NCBI RefSeq assembly: GCF_900316465.1
Contig: NZ_ONDD01000003.1
Location: 132,987 to 196,986, forward strand
DNA from: an uncultured Fibrobacter sp.
Lineage (GTDB): Bacteria > Fibrobacterota > Fibrobacteria > Fibrobacterales > Fibrobacteraceae
Length of the DNA: 64,000 nucleotides
Direction of reading: 5' to 3'
Positions 32,346 to 42,276 of the stretch are shown one piece after another. Below the pieces are notes generated by a model. It was not told where the DNA came from. It searched no databases and was given only the letters and a program-made list of their open reading frames with translations. A program made the translations under genes and the position numbers. Every line of letters starts with the position of its first letter. The stretch's first letter is position 1.

Positions 32346-34760
32346 TTATACCTCAAAGTTCAGCCAGCTGAACATGGGCTTGAGGCCCGAAATCTTGCTG
32401 GTCGGGTACTTCACATATTCCTGGTATGCAGGGAATACCTTGTTTTCGAGGCTGGTCTTGTCGATGCCGAGGCCAAGCCAGTCGGCCACCGTAATGAGGC
32501 CTGTAATGTGCTTGACTGCAGCGGGGTCGAAACTTTCGAATACGGAATCAATCAGCTTCACGAGCTTGGCATGGAACATGCGGCCCGTACCGCCGAATGA
32601 GAAGTGGGTGTGCAATGCCTTTGCTTCTTCGATCAGGTCCTTAATTTCGTCAAAGACCTTCTGGTCGTCGTTTTCCATGTAGGCGAGTGCCAGATGGTGA
32701 ATCTTGGAGTTGATTTCGAGCGAAAGGATTTTGCGCATGGTGTCCGGCAGGGTATGGTCGGGGTCGGCCAGACTGTCGATTGAAAGACCGTGCGAAAGCG
32801 CGAAACTCGAGAACGATTCCGTAATTTCGTTCAAGTACTTCTTGGTCGAAATCTGGTTGATGCGCTTGATTGAGTCGCTCATGAGGTTGCGCATACGCAC
32901 CACGTAGGCGGTGGGGTAGGTGGCCTGCAATTCCTGCGTGCTCATGTTCGGGTTTTCTACGAACTTAAGCCCGTTCTGTTCATTTTCGCCATCGGCGACA
33001 ACCAGGTTGATTCGGCCGAGCATGTCGGTAATGGCAAGCACCGTCGAAATGCGGCGCTCGTTGATGTACTTGTCGTAATACTCGGTGCGTACAAGAGTCT
33101 GGCGTCTGCGAGAAGCAATCTTCGTGGCGGCAATCTTCTTGTTCTTTTCGTTGTCGTCTTCCAGGTTCAGGTGGAATATGGCGGCCTGTTCGGCCATTTC
33201 CTTCACAACCACCGGGACCTTTTCTTCGGCGTAGTTCGTAAACACTTCGGCGCCGTTCCACTTGTGTTCGTTACTCGTGGCGCGGGCAAGAATGCTGATG
33301 ACTTCGTTCTTGATATGGTGACCATATGGCAGGAACGGTTCCATGAGTTCCATGGCACGCAGGGCGTAGCGCATGTTCTGCACCGGTTCCAGGCCTTCGA
33401 TGTCGTTGAAGAACCAGCCGCAGCTCGTAAAGCTGAACAGGCAGAACTTCTGGATTTCAAGCAGGCGGATTGCCTTGGCGCACATGTCCGGATCGTTCGG
33501 ATCCTTGACGGTCTTGGCGAGGAAAGCCTTGATGCGGGATTCGTCTTCGGGAGCGACAAGGACTTCCACAAAGTTGTTGCGGGCATCCCACGGGTTCACA
33601 TCCGAAATCTTTTCGAATTCGCGGTAGAAAATGTCGTCGGCGAGCTTTTTCAGGTGGTTGAATGCGTCGCGCAACGGTCCGCGCCATTTTTGGTTCCAAC
33701 CCGGGCCACCGCCTGTCGAGCATCCGCAATCGCGGTACCAGCGGCCAACGCCGTGGGCGCAGCTCCAGGCGCAACCTTCGCTGTGGAAGTTCTTGAGCAT
33801 CACTTCGTGCTGCGGCGGGAACTGTTCCAAGAACCAGCCGTAGTTCACCGGCACCATGTTGTGGTCGGGAGCGTAGTGGTTATAGAGCCAGGCGGCGCAC
33901 ATGTCGCCAAAAGGTTCGTGGTGGCCGTAGCTTTCGCCATCGGTACCGATGCTTACCAGCTGCGGGTCGTTGCGCTTTTCGTCCCAGGCATCCCTGATGC
34001 GGCTGCCGAAGGTGCCTGCGTTACGCAGCAAGTGTTCAAAGCCAACAGCCGAAGAAAGCCACGGGTTGTAGAAGAATACATCCAGGTAGCCGTCGCAAAC
34101 GAGAACGCCGTCCTTGTTGCGCGGGTAAATGCGGTACGGGCGAGTCGTGTCGATATCGGTGTTGCTGCAGCCGGTCCATTCGGTATCGCCCAGCTTGCGG
34201 AACTTGTCGGCCTGCGTGGGAGAAAGAATCGTAAACTTGATGCCGGCCTTGATGAGTTCCACCACCGTCTCGAAGTTGATTGCGGTTTCGGCGAGCCACA
34301 TGGCTTCGGGCATGCGGCCAAAGTGGAACTTAAAATCTTCGATGCCCCAGCGGATCTGCGTCTTTTTATCTTCGGCGCTTGCGAGCGGCATAATGATGTG
34401 GTTGTACACCTGCGCAATCGCGTTGCCGTGACCGTTCAGGCGTTCTTGGCTCCGCTTGTCGGCTTCTTGTATGCGCTTGTAAGTCGCAGGCGCATTCGTG
34501 CGGATCCAGCCCATGAGAGTCGGACCCATGTTAAAGCTCATAAAATCGTAGTTATTGACAATATCGACAATACGTCCGTTCGGGCTCAAAATACGGCTAG
34601 CGGAATTCGGACTATAACATTCACTCGCAATACGGTCATTCCAGTCGTGAAAGGGTCGTGCGCTCGGCTGATTCTCGATAACGCCCGTCCAAGGATTTTC
34701 ACGAGGCGGCTGGTAAAAGTGACCGTGGATCGTAAAATAAAGGGGGTGCTTCTTTTCCAT
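32346..34760 (-). CDS. GH57-type glycoside hydrolase with DUF3536
   Basis: 804 residues, no signal peptide, so intracellular. It opens PLYFTIHGHFYQPPRENPW, the conserved GH57 N-terminus, and contains MPEAMWLAETAINFE (nucleophile region) and VSIGTDGESYGHHEPFG, where an Asp/Glu pair fits the GH57 acid site. The C-terminal half is the DUF3536 domain, with LVRTEYYDKYINERR. Family members act on alpha-glucans (amylase or amylopullulanase-like); the precise substrate is inferred. It is first in the operon GH57-hpt-unknown-cysE-nth. A TATATTTG box lies 5 bases upstream of the ATG, with no ribosome binding site. Confidence 0.88.
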   Translation of the reverse strand: MEKKHPLYFTIHGHFYQPPRENPWTGVIENQPSARPFHDWNDRIASECYSPNSASRILSPNGRIVDIVNNYDFMSFNMGPTLMGWIRTNAPATYKRIQEADKRSQERLNGHGNAIAQVYNHIIMPLASAEDKKTQIRWGIEDFKFHFGRMPEAMWLAETAINFETVVELIKAGIKFTILSPTQADKFRKLGDTEWTGCSNTDIDTTRPYRIYPRNKDGVLVCDGYLDVFFYNPWLSSAVGFEHLLRNAGTFGSRIRDAWDEKRNDPQLVSIGTDGESYGHHEPFGDMCAAWLYNHYAPDHNMVPVNYGWFLEQFPPQHEVMLKNFHSEGCAWSCAHGVGRWYRDCGCSTGGGPGWNQKWRGPLRDAFNHLKKLADDIFYREFEKISDVNPWDARNNFVEVLVAPEDESRIKAFLAKTVKDPNDPDMCAKAIRLLEIQKFCLFSFTSCGWFFNDIEGLEPVQNMRYALRAMELMEPFLPYGHHIKNEVISILARATSNEHKWNGAEVFTNYAEEKVPVVVKEMAEQAAIFHLNLEDDNEKNKKIAATKIASRRRQTLVRTEYYDKYINERRISTVLAITDMLGRINLVVADGENEQNGLKFVENPNMSTQELQATYPTAYVVRMRNLMSDSIKRINQISTKKYLNEITESFSSFALSHGLSIDSLADPDHTLPDTMRKILSLEINSKIHHLALAYMENDDQKVFDEIKDLIEEAKALHTHFSFGGTGRMFHAKLVKLIDSVFESFDPAAVKHITGLITVADWLGLGIDKTSLENKVFPAYQEYVKYPTSKISGLKPMFSWLNFEV

Positions 34761-34765
34761 GTTAA

Positions 34766-34773
34766 CAAATATA
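34766..34773 (-). promoter_or_regulatory. -7 box of the GH57 operon
   Basis: Minus strand TATATTTG, an exact TAnnTTTG, ending 5 bases before the ATG at 34760. No TTG at the expected distance was found. Confidence 0.5.
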
Positions 34774-34810
34774 AAAAATAGTAGGCGGTAGGCAGTAGAG
34801 AGTAAACAGA

Positions 34811-34834
34811 AGGACTCGCTTGTGCGAGTCCTTG
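34811..34834 (-). terminator. Terminator of the downstream GH26 gene
   Basis: AGGACTCGC-ttgt-GCGAGTCCTT. On the minus strand it is followed by a weak T-rich stretch (CTGTTT), 34 bases after the stop codon. Confidence 0.65.
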
Positions 34835-34867
34835 TTCATGAGAAATTGGAAAATTTTTTGGCTTAGT

Positions 34868-36751
34868 CTATTTCACTCTGATTCTTTGCGCGTAGCCTGC
34901 AGTGCCGTTCTTGGCGCGTACGATGTAGTTGCCGCTGGCGATGCCGTCGAGGCTGAATTGCAGGGTGCCTGCGGGCAGGTTACCCTTGGCGAGGTGTGCA
35001 ACCTTGTGGCCGAGCATGTCAAAGAGGGCGATGCTTGTGTGGCCTGCCTGCGGAATGGTGATGCTCAGGTTGTTGCCTTGCAGCGTGATGCTTAATTTGT
35101 TTGAAATTTGCTTGAATGCCCTGGTGGTTCCTTCAGAACCGATGGCGCTTACCTTGTCCCAGCCGGGCATGTTGTCGAGGGCGATAATGCGTTCGTCGTC
35201 CAGGTTACGCTTCCACATGTCGGCAGGAGTCTTTTCCAAGAAGTTTCCGCTCCAGGTCTGGCTCCAAGTCATCCAGTAGCTCCAATATGCCTTGTCTTCG
35301 GCAATGCTGTCAATGTCCGGGATGGCGCCGTTTTCGCTCAAGGCGATCATCTTGCTTGTGCCCACGTCGCTCACAATCTTGTTGTAGTAATTGGCGGCGG
35401 AATTGTGATCGTTCAGCGGGTCGTAAATGTCGACTGCCACGATGTCCACGTATTCATCGCCGGGGTACCAGGCTGCATTGAGGGCGCTATAGTCATAGCC
35501 GAGTGCCGGGTCGGTATTGATGTTCCAGACCCAAATCAGGTTGTTGAGCTTGTTGGTTTCGACCATGCGCTTGAACACCAGACGGTACAGCTGCACATAA
35601 CATTCAGCGCTAGCGGTACCCCACCAGAACCAGCCGCCGCTTGCTTCGTGAAGTGGACGCCACACAACGGCGATGCCTTTGTCCTGCAGCTGCTTGAAGT
35701 AGCCCGAAACGATGTCCACGTCGGCAACGATGTCCTTGTATTCCTGCGAGGTTTCGTCGATTTCTGCGCACTTGTCGCCCTTGAATGCCTTGGTGTAGTT
35801 AAAGCAGGTGTTGCTTTCGCTGGTGCCCTTGACGCCTTCGGTGCAACCGCTGGCGTTGAATCCGTTCATGGGGTAGGTATCCTTGGTGTAGAATACGGTG
35901 TCTTCGCCGACTTTCCAATGCCAGGTATAAGTCGGAATGCCGCCCATGGTCCACAAGTCTTCGGTCATCAAGAGGTTGTTTTCGGTGTAGCCACGGAACC
36001 AGCCTTCTTCGTGATGGCCGCCTGCGGCAAAGAGCATGTCGAAGCCGCCGATGGCGGGGTAGTGACCGCTACGCTTGTAGAATTCGGCGATGTCGGTTTG
36101 GCCCTTCCAAGAAACTTCTTCGTCGGTGTATTTGCAAGAATCCGCGGGCGTGCAGCCGCCGGGCGGAATAATCTTCATGTCGCCGTAATTGTAGTTGAAA
36201 TTCTGGTCGCTAATCATCATACCGCTGATGGTCTTTTTGCCGAAGTTATCGCGCAGGAATCCGTAGAGCTTTCTGGCGCTTTCGCTTGCATTCGGCGTGA
36301 CCGGGCTGGCACTGATTTTGTATTCCGGATCCGGATGGCGTTCGACGGTAATGTAGTCTACGCCAATCGACTGGTTGCCAACAGTAATCTGGTTTTCGCC
36401 GACCTTCATTTTGGCAGACGCCGCGATGACGTAGCTTGAATCCACATTGCGCGGGGTCGTGAGCATGGAGCCCACATCGACGCCGTTGACCACGATTTTC
36501 GAGGTGATCCAGTCGTAAATCTTGATGCGCACTTTGGCGGTAATGTCGTAGACGGCGGTCTCTTCGACTTTGACGGTAAACGTCATGCCGGCCGCATCGG
36601 CGGGCTTCACGTACTTGGCGCCTTCATCGTCTGTGGTAATGTCTGCGGCGGTAACGCCCGCCTGTTCTTCTGCTTCGTACTTGGTGGGGGCGGCAAAAGC
36701 AAGTGCAGCCGCCGACAAAACGGCAAAAGCCATCAGAGTCTTACATCCCAT
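34868..36751 (-). CDS. Exported CBM-GH26 beta-mannanase (third of three)
   Basis: 627 residues. Signal peptide about 1-20. Residues ~23-138 form a CBM6/35-like module starting KYEAEEQAG and ending SIGVDYITVERH. GH26 domain about 145-520, with acid/base Glu369 in WRPLHEASGGWFWWG and nucleophile Glu473 in LSENGAIPD. The last ~70 residues (SIALFDMLGHKVAHL...GNYIVRAK) are a T9SS type A-like sorting domain. It hydrolyses beta-1,4-mannan outside the cell. It has its own binding site (AAGGAG) and is separated from its neighbour by a terminator. Extra Cys residues between 200 and 330 distinguish it from its two paralogues. Confidence 0.92.
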   Translation of the reverse strand: MGCKTLMAFAVLSAAALAFAAPTKYEAEEQAGVTAADITTDDEGAKYVKPADAAGMTFTVKVEETAVYDITAKVRIKIYDWITSKIVVNGVDVGSMLTTPRNVDSSYVIAASAKMKVGENQITVGNQSIGVDYITVERHPDPEYKISASPVTPNASESARKLYGFLRDNFGKKTISGMMISDQNFNYNYGDMKIIPPGGCTPADSCKYTDEEVSWKGQTDIAEFYKRSGHYPAIGGFDMLFAAGGHHEEGWFRGYTENNLLMTEDLWTMGGIPTYTWHWKVGEDTVFYTKDTYPMNGFNASGCTEGVKGTSESNTCFNYTKAFKGDKCAEIDETSQEYKDIVADVDIVSGYFKQLQDKGIAVVWRPLHEASGGWFWWGTASAECYVQLYRLVFKRMVETNKLNNLIWVWNINTDPALGYDYSALNAAWYPGDEYVDIVAVDIYDPLNDHNSAANYYNKIVSDVGTSKMIALSENGAIPDIDSIAEDKAYWSYWMTWSQTWSGNFLEKTPADMWKRNLDDERIIALDNMPGWDKVSAIGSEGTTRAFKQISNKLSITLQGNNLSITIPQAGHTSIALFDMLGHKVAHLAKGNLPAGTLQFSLDGIASGNYIVRAKNGTAGYAQRIRVK

Positions 36752-36814
36752 ACATCACTCCTTAATTTATGCCTTAAATATACCTTCGAATGGCCGCGAT
36801 TTTCATTTTGAAAG

Positions 36815-36846
36815 CAAAAAAGCGGAAAAGATGTTGTCTTTTCCGC
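36815..36846 (-). terminator. Terminator of the middle GH26 gene
   Basis: Minus strand GCGGAAAAGA-caaca-TCTTTTCCGC followed by TTTTTT. Confidence 0.88.
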
Positions 36847-36880
36847 AATAGCTTAAATGGCGTTTTTTACTGAAAATCGC

Positions 36881-38632
36881 TTATTTTAGCGTGATTTTGT
36901 GGTTTTGTGCCAAACCGTTCGCCTGGATACGCACTAGGTACGGTCCGCGGGCGAGGCGTGAAAGCGCAATCGTGCCGTTTTGGCTCATCTTTTTCGCGAG
37001 CACGCGGTTTCCTTGCAAATCGTAAATCGAGACTTGTGCGGTTGAGGCGTTCAGGTTCACCTGCAAATCGCGACCGACAAGCTGGATTGCTGGAGCCGCT
37101 TTCTTGGAGGTGACGATGATGGTCGTCTGCATTTCGTACTTGTCCCAGCCGGGCATGTCTTCGAGCGTCAAGGTGTATTCGTTGTTCATGACGGTCTTCC
37201 AGCTTTCGGCATTGTTGTCGTTTGCCCAGCCTTCCATGGCGTAGTCGCCGTACCACGGCATGAACCAGCTCCAGTTGGCGCCATCGGCCTTCATTTCGTC
37301 GGGGTAGGGCACGGAGCCGTTTTCAGACAATGTGACGATTTTCTTGGCGCCATACATATCCTTGACTTTTTCAAAGGAACTGATGAGCGATGCGTGATTC
37401 GATTCGCGCGGGTAGTAGTAATAGTCGCGACCCACCACGTCTACGTATTCGTCACCGGGATACCAATCCAGTGCATCGGGCGCTTCGTCGGTCGTCCAAA
37501 CCCAAATCAGGTTATGGAGCCCCTTCTTGTTTACAAAAGTGTCGAACATGAGCTTGTACAGGGCTACGCAGGCTTTTGCGCCGTCGGTGCCCCACCAGAA
37601 CCATTTGCCGCTTGCTTCGTGAAGCGGACGCCACAGCACGGCAACGCCTTCTTTCTGGAGCGTGAGCAGGGAATCAGCAATCATTTCCATGTCGCGCATA
37701 ATGGCCTTGTATTCGTCGCTGTCGGTTTTCCACTTGCCGGTGGTGGTGTCGTAGGCAAGGCCGATGCTGAATTCAGTGTAAGGGTCGTTTCCGCTAGAGA
37801 AAGTGTAGAAGGCTTCTACGCTGTGCATCGGGTCTTTCCAATGCCAGTTGAATTGCGGAATGCCGCCCTTCTTCCATACGGTCTTTGCCATTTCCAAGGA
37901 GGCATGCGTGTAGCCCTGATACCACTGCTGATCGGAATTCTTGCCGGAGGCATGCAAGAAGTCGAAACCGACGAGAACCACGTTCTTGCCGCTAGCCTTG
38001 TTGATGTAGCTGAGTTCAGTCTGGGTGTCAAAATCTTGCGGGGTGTAATTGCCGTCGTTTTCGAAGGGGCGTTCGGTCATCACGCCGCTAATGACTTTCT
38101 TGCCAAAGTTCGTGTACAAGAAGTTGTAGAGCTTCTGGGCACTTTCGGTAGGCTCTGGAGTGACGGGCTTGGGACTGATGTTCCAAGGAGTTGCTTCGAA
38201 TTCGGTGATTTCGATATAGTCAATGCCGACCCATCCCCAAGAATGGGTAATCCCGATTGCGTTTTCACCTTTTTTTAGTTTGATTTTACCTGCCGCCTTG
38301 AGGACCGTAAAATCATCGGCGGAGCCGAAAGTAATTTGGCCGGCGGAGCTTCCGTTCAAAGTCAAGTTTTGAGTCTTGTTGCCGCGCTCGGTGGGGAGCT
38401 TGTAGCTCACATACAGTGTATAGTAGCCGTCGTTAGGCATGTTTACGGTGAAAGCAAGGTCGCCTTCGCCCATTTCCACATACTTGCCGCCCGAGGCGTT
38501 TGCATCTGTAGTGATTTCAAGTTTGTGGTCGTCGGCGGGCACGGCAGATTCGGCTTCAACGCGAATGGCTGCGGCCATGGAGTAGGTTGAAAATGCGAGC
38601 GCTGTTGCGGTCAAAAAATGATAGGTATTCAT
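36881..38632 (-). CDS. Exported CBM-GH26 beta-mannanase (second of three)
   Basis: 583 residues. Signal peptide about 1-21. CBM6/35-like module about 22-145 (IRVEAESAVP ... WGWVGIDYIEI). GH26 domain about 155-500 with acid/base Glu339 in WRPLHEASGKWFWWG and nucleophile Glu437 in LSENGSVPY. The C-terminal ~65 residues (VSIYDLQGNRVLAKK...GPYLVRIQ) form a T9SS type A-like domain. Upstream GGAGG is a strong binding site, and a palindromic hairpin terminator precedes the gene, so it has its own transcript. Confidence 0.92.
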   Translation of the reverse strand: MNTYHFLTATALAFSTYSMAAAIRVEAESAVPADDHKLEITTDANASGGKYVEMGEGDLAFTVNMPNDGYYTLYVSYKLPTERGNKTQNLTLNGSSAGQITFGSADDFTVLKAAGKIKLKKGENAIGITHSWGWVGIDYIEITEFEATPWNISPKPVTPEPTESAQKLYNFLYTNFGKKVISGVMTERPFENDGNYTPQDFDTQTELSYINKASGKNVVLVGFDFLHASGKNSDQQWYQGYTHASLEMAKTVWKKGGIPQFNWHWKDPMHSVEAFYTFSSGNDPYTEFSIGLAYDTTTGKWKTDSDEYKAIMRDMEMIADSLLTLQKEGVAVLWRPLHEASGKWFWWGTDGAKACVALYKLMFDTFVNKKGLHNLIWVWTTDEAPDALDWYPGDEYVDVVGRDYYYYPRESNHASLISSFEKVKDMYGAKKIVTLSENGSVPYPDEMKADGANWSWFMPWYGDYAMEGWANDNNAESWKTVMNNEYTLTLEDMPGWDKYEMQTTIIVTSKKAAPAIQLVGRDLQVNLNASTAQVSIYDLQGNRVLAKKMSQNGTIALSRLARGPYLVRIQANGLAQNHKITLK

Positions 38633-38703
38633 ACAACCTCCGGTTCTTTTTAAAATAATTTATTTTTCCCGGTTTATAAATTCTGTAGTTTAAAAAACGT
38701 ATT

Positions 38704-38749
38704 GCAAAAAAGAATCCCCGCGGCAAACTTGCGTCAACCACGGGGATTC
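38704..38749 (-). terminator. Terminator of the first GH26 gene
   Basis: Minus strand GAATCCCCGTGG, a 14-base loop, CCGCGGGGATTC, then TTTTTT. Confidence 0.9.
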
Positions 38750-38768
38750 AGGAGTCATGAAGAGAAAC

Positions 38769-41084
38769 TTACTTGATTAAAACCGGCTGGGTAGCGGCAA
38801 GGCCTGCGCCCTTGACGCGCACAATGTAGCGGCCCTTAGGCATATCGGCGAGGCTGAATGCGCTTGTGCCTGCGGCGAGGTTGCCCTTGTAGAGGGTTGC
38901 CACGCGCTTGCCGTTCATACCGAATACTTCGACAGATACGAGGCCAGCCTTTGCAGTCGTGAGAGAAACGGTCTTGCCCGAGACGCTCAGCTTGGCGGAG
39001 GCGCTAGCCTTGGCGACTACCGGCTTGATGGCGGCAGGTGCGCCAGATTCGTCGACGAGCTCGATCTTGGCGATGTGACCCTTGCTCTGCGTTGCAGTCT
39101 TGAAGAGTTCAGAGGTCTTGTCGAAGGCAGAAATCACCTTGCCGTTGTCAGCGACGAGATCGTCGAAGATTACGGTTCCTTCGAAGCCCACGGCAGCAAC
39201 CATCAGCGTTACAGAGAAGAGCTTGTCGAGGTCCATGGGGTGTTCCACTTTATCATCGTCTTCGTACTTGGTAATGTCGAATTCGCAAGTCGAAGATGCG
39301 CCGTCGTTAATCCAGCAGCCGGTGGAGGTAGACATTTCCCATGTCCAACCGTCGTCTTCCATACCGTTGCGGACAAAGGCGAGACCAACCCAGATGCCTC
39401 CGTCTGCACCGCCGGAACCGTTATTCGTAATCTTGAGGGAAACAGTCGTTGCACCCGTGAGGTTAGGAACCTTTTGGAGTTCAATGTTGGCACCACTGTC
39501 GTTTAATGCCTTGTAGGTCACGGCCATCATCAAGTTCTTGTAGTCTTCTTTCTTGGAGGTGTCGGCGTCGAACTTGGCGCTTTCACTTGCAGTCGGGCAA
39601 ACCTTCGTCGCAGAGGCTGCTTCGGTGTAGTTATCCCAACCCGGCATTTCGTCAAGAGTGATAATGCGTTCGTCAGCGAGGTTCTTCTGCCATACGCTTG
39701 CGGCTGTCTGGCTAACGTAGCCGCCGTTCCAAGACGGGGATTCGTACCAAGGCATCCACCAGCTCCATGTTGCACCGTCGGTGTACATGTTGTCGACATC
39801 AGGAATCGGGCCGTTTTCGCTGAGCGAAATAATCTTGTTGGTGCCGCCCTTGTTTGTGAGGTCAATGAATGCAGCGCTGTTGCTCTGGTGATCGTTTGCC
39901 TTGTTGTAAATGTCAACGCTCAACACGTCATAGTAGGTTTCGCCCGGAGTCCAAGACATCGTGGCGGCATCTTTTGGGTTAAAGTCCCAAATCAGGTTGT
40001 TCACGCCGTTCTTGAAGACCATACGTTCGTAGACCAACTGGTAAAGGGCTGCGAACTGCTTGCCAGTATTGACGCTCCACCAGAACCAGTTTCCACCGGA
40101 TTCGTGCAACGGGCGGAAGATGGCGGCGACGCCTTCTTTCTGAAGGTCAAGGAAAATATTAGAAACGAGGTCGATATCACCGACAATGGCCTTGTACTGG
40201 GCGGAAGTCGTATCCCATGTAGTGGTGCCCTTGACGAATGCTTCGGAGAAGTCGAATTCGGTATTGTTGGTCTTGTTGCCGTTAGCAGTGTAGAATTCTA
40301 CTTCGTCACCCGGGCGCCAGTGCCATGTGACAGCCGGAATGCCGCCTTTTTTCCAAATAGACTTGGCGATGTCAATAGCCTTTTCGGTGTATTCCTTGAA
40401 CCAAGAAGATTCCTTGTTTGCGCCGGTGGCGTTCATCAGGTCGACGCCGACGAGTGCCGGGTACTTGCCGCCAGCCGTATACACAGCTTGAACGTCTTCG
40501 TGCTGGGTTGCATCACCAACGGTGTAGGCGTCCATGTTGCCGGTCATTACACCAGAAATAGTCTTCTTGCCAAAGTTGTTGACCAAGAAGTTATAAAGCT
40601 TGACTGCAGACGGGGTGGCGTTCTTGGTGACAGGTGCGTTGCAAATCGTGAATGCCTTTGCTTCGTATTCCTTGACTTCGATGTAGTCCACATCGATCCA
40701 GCCCCAGCTATTGGTAATGGAAATCGTGTTTTCGCCTGCGGCAAGATTCAGAACCGTTTCGACGTCGGCGAATTTGCCCTTTTCGGTTTCTTCAAAAGTA
40801 ACGGCAGAGGAGATGCTTCCAACAACGACGTTGTTAATCTTGGAAGTGCCGTAATTGTTCATATAATGAATAACGATCGTGTACTGGCCCGCTTTTTCGA
40901 CGGTGAAGGGGGCGAACGTCAAATCGCCACCGTTCAGCTTGACCACTTTGCCGCCCGAAGCTGCAGTAACAGAGGCGACGGCTGCATCCTTGGTGACGGT
41001 ACCGTCTTCGGCTTCGTATTGTGCAGCGCTTGCGGATGCTGCGGCGGCGAGACCGAAAGCGAGAATCGTTTTTGTGAATTTCAT
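38769..41084 (-). CDS. Exported CBM-GH26 beta-mannanase with an additional beta module (first of three)
   Basis: 771 residues. Signal peptide about 1-20. CBM6/35-like module about 22-140 (QYEAEDGTV ... WGWIDVDYIEV). GH26 domain about 145-490 with acid/base Glu328 in FRPLHESGGNWFWWS and nucleophile Glu423 in LSENGPIPD. Residues ~515-670 form an extra beta-rich module (MMAVTYKALNDSGANIELQKV ... VIFDDLVADNG), CBM11-like in style, that the two paralogues lack. The end (VEVFGMNGKRVATLYKGN...GRYIVRVK) is a T9SS type A-like sorting domain. AGGAG precedes the start. An exported mannan-degrading enzyme. Confidence 0.92.
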   Translation of the reverse strand: MKFTKTILAFGLAAAASASAAQYEAEDGTVTKDAAVASVTAASGGKVVKLNGGDLTFAPFTVEKAGQYTIVIHYMNNYGTSKINNVVVGSISSAVTFEETEKGKFADVETVLNLAAGENTISITNSWGWIDVDYIEVKEYEAKAFTICNAPVTKNATPSAVKLYNFLVNNFGKKTISGVMTGNMDAYTVGDATQHEDVQAVYTAGGKYPALVGVDLMNATGANKESSWFKEYTEKAIDIAKSIWKKGGIPAVTWHWRPGDEVEFYTANGNKTNNTEFDFSEAFVKGTTTWDTTSAQYKAIVGDIDLVSNIFLDLQKEGVAAIFRPLHESGGNWFWWSVNTGKQFAALYQLVYERMVFKNGVNNLIWDFNPKDAATMSWTPGETYYDVLSVDIYNKANDHQSNSAAFIDLTNKGGTNKIISLSENGPIPDVDNMYTDGATWSWWMPWYESPSWNGGYVSQTAASVWQKNLADERIITLDEMPGWDNYTEAASATKVCPTASESAKFDADTSKKEDYKNLMMAVTYKALNDSGANIELQKVPNLTGATTVSLKITNNGSGGADGGIWVGLAFVRNGMEDDGWTWEMSTSTGCWINDGASSTCEFDITKYEDDDKVEHPMDLDKLFSVTLMVAAVGFEGTVIFDDLVADNGKVISAFDKTSELFKTATQSKGHIAKIELVDESGAPAAIKPVVAKASASAKLSVSGKTVSLTTAKAGLVSVEVFGMNGKRVATLYKGNLAAGTSAFSLADMPKGRYIVRVKGAGLAATQPVLIK

Positions 41085-41183
41085 AACATGCTCCTATATT
41101 TTCGTCAAGGAAAATAGGTTTTGCAGAGTGCATTTCAAAGCATATTTTGAATTGTGTTGAATAAATCGTTGGGTGATTCTCAA

Positions 41184-41213
41184 CAAAAAAATCCGCTTTT
41201 TCAAGCGGATTTT
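41184..41213 (-). terminator. Terminator of the aldose 1-epimerase gene
   Basis: Minus strand AAATCCGCTT-gaaa-AAGCGGATTT followed by TTTTTG. Confidence 0.88.
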
Positions 41214-41250
41214 GATAACTAATATTTACTAGAGACGCCGTTTTCGCGAA

Positions 41251-42276
41251 TTAAAGCTCAATTCCCGTCTTTTCGTGGAAATGGAAGCCGAACGTAAATG
41301 TGCGCTCTTCACCAGGCGGGATCACAATGAGGCCACGGTGGTGATTCAATGCATCGGGTTCCGTTGTCATGGGTTCGATAGCGATGCTCATGCGGTCAGG
41401 CGGGGTGTAAATCTGGATGGCGTTGTACTGTTCAACACCGGCTTTCTGCCAAATATCAAGCATATAGCGGTCGCTTTCAAGCGATACGTGTGCGTTGTTG
41501 ATAAAGTCAGAACCGTTAGCCTGCAATTCGGTGACATCTTTTTCGAGACAGAAGCAATCGTTGATGAATTCATCGTTGATTTTGCGGCCGTTTTCAAAAC
41601 GGGTGTCTTCTTTGTACTGCCCGGTAGGAATGTCGGCTTTGTCCAACAGAGCGAGCGAACAAGCGGGCAATTTCATTGTCAGGTTGTTAATCTTTTCGCC
41701 CAAAGTAAAATACGGGTGCCAGCCTTCGGAATAGGGCATGTCGGTGTTGCCGACGTTTTTGACGGTCGAGGTAATCGAAACGCTTTCGCCCGTGAAGGTG
41801 ATTGCGTTGGTGGCGCGATAGGGGAACGGGAAACCGGCAAATGCACCCGGCCAGTCACAAGTGAAAATGGCGGTGCAGCTGTCGTTTTCGCTTTCGAAGG
41901 AATCAAATTCCCATTCTTTGTTCTGCAAGAATCCATGCAGGGCGTGCGGTGCCCAGGTTACGTTGTTTACAAGTTCGTAGGTCTTGCCCTGCCAGGTGAA
42001 TTTGGCGTAGGCCGTGCGGCCGGGGAAGGGAGTGAGCCTGCAACCGGCGTTTGTGTCCGGGGAAATTTTTCTAAGGGTAGGTTCGTCTTTGTAGCCGTAG
42101 AGCAAATCGAGCAATGTCGAGGTGCGGGTATTTTGCTGATTTTCTACGGGGACTCGCCAACCGTTGAGTCCGCAGCCAAAACCGTTCAGAATTTCAAATT
42201 CGGCTCCGTCGTCGCGTTGAAGCACGAAACAGGGAATGGTGCCCAGGGGGCGGAAAATTAGTTTGAATTGGCTCAT
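41251..42276 (-). CDS. Aldose 1-epimerase family protein
   Basis: 341 residues, cytoplasmic. It interconverts alpha and beta anomers of aldoses. The family pattern is visible: GCGLNGWRVPV, PFPGRTAYAKF (PF-x-NR-like), WAPHALHGFL (catalytic His), YSEGWHPYFTLG (second His) and a Glu near the C-terminus (IAIEPMTTEPDALNHH). Placed upstream of the three mannanases, it may help channel released sugars (inference). A TACATTTA box lies 7 bases before the ATG, and no ribosome binding site is seen. Confidence 0.88.
   Translation of the reverse strand: MSQFKLIFRPLGTIPCFVLQRDDGAEFEILNGFGCGLNGWRVPVENQQNTRTSTLLDLLYGYKDEPTLRKISPDTNAGCRLTPFPGRTAYAKFTWQGKTYELVNNVTWAPHALHGFLQNKEWEFDSFESENDSCTAIFTCDWPGAFAGFPFPYRATNAITFTGESVSITSTVKNVGNTDMPYSEGWHPYFTLGEKINNLTMKLPACSLALLDKADIPTGQYKEDTRFENGRKINDEFINDCFCLEKDVTELQANGSDFINNAHVSLESDRYMLDIWQKAGVEQYNAIQIYTPPDRMSIAIEPMTTEPDALNHHRGLIVIPPGEERTFTFGFHFHEKTGIEL

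Noticed and set aside
33171..41117. Large plus-strand frames opposite the GH57 and GH26 genes
   Set aside because: They are shadows of GH57 and GH26 coding sequence (532-, 443-, 294- and 409-codon class) and lack any recognisable domain.
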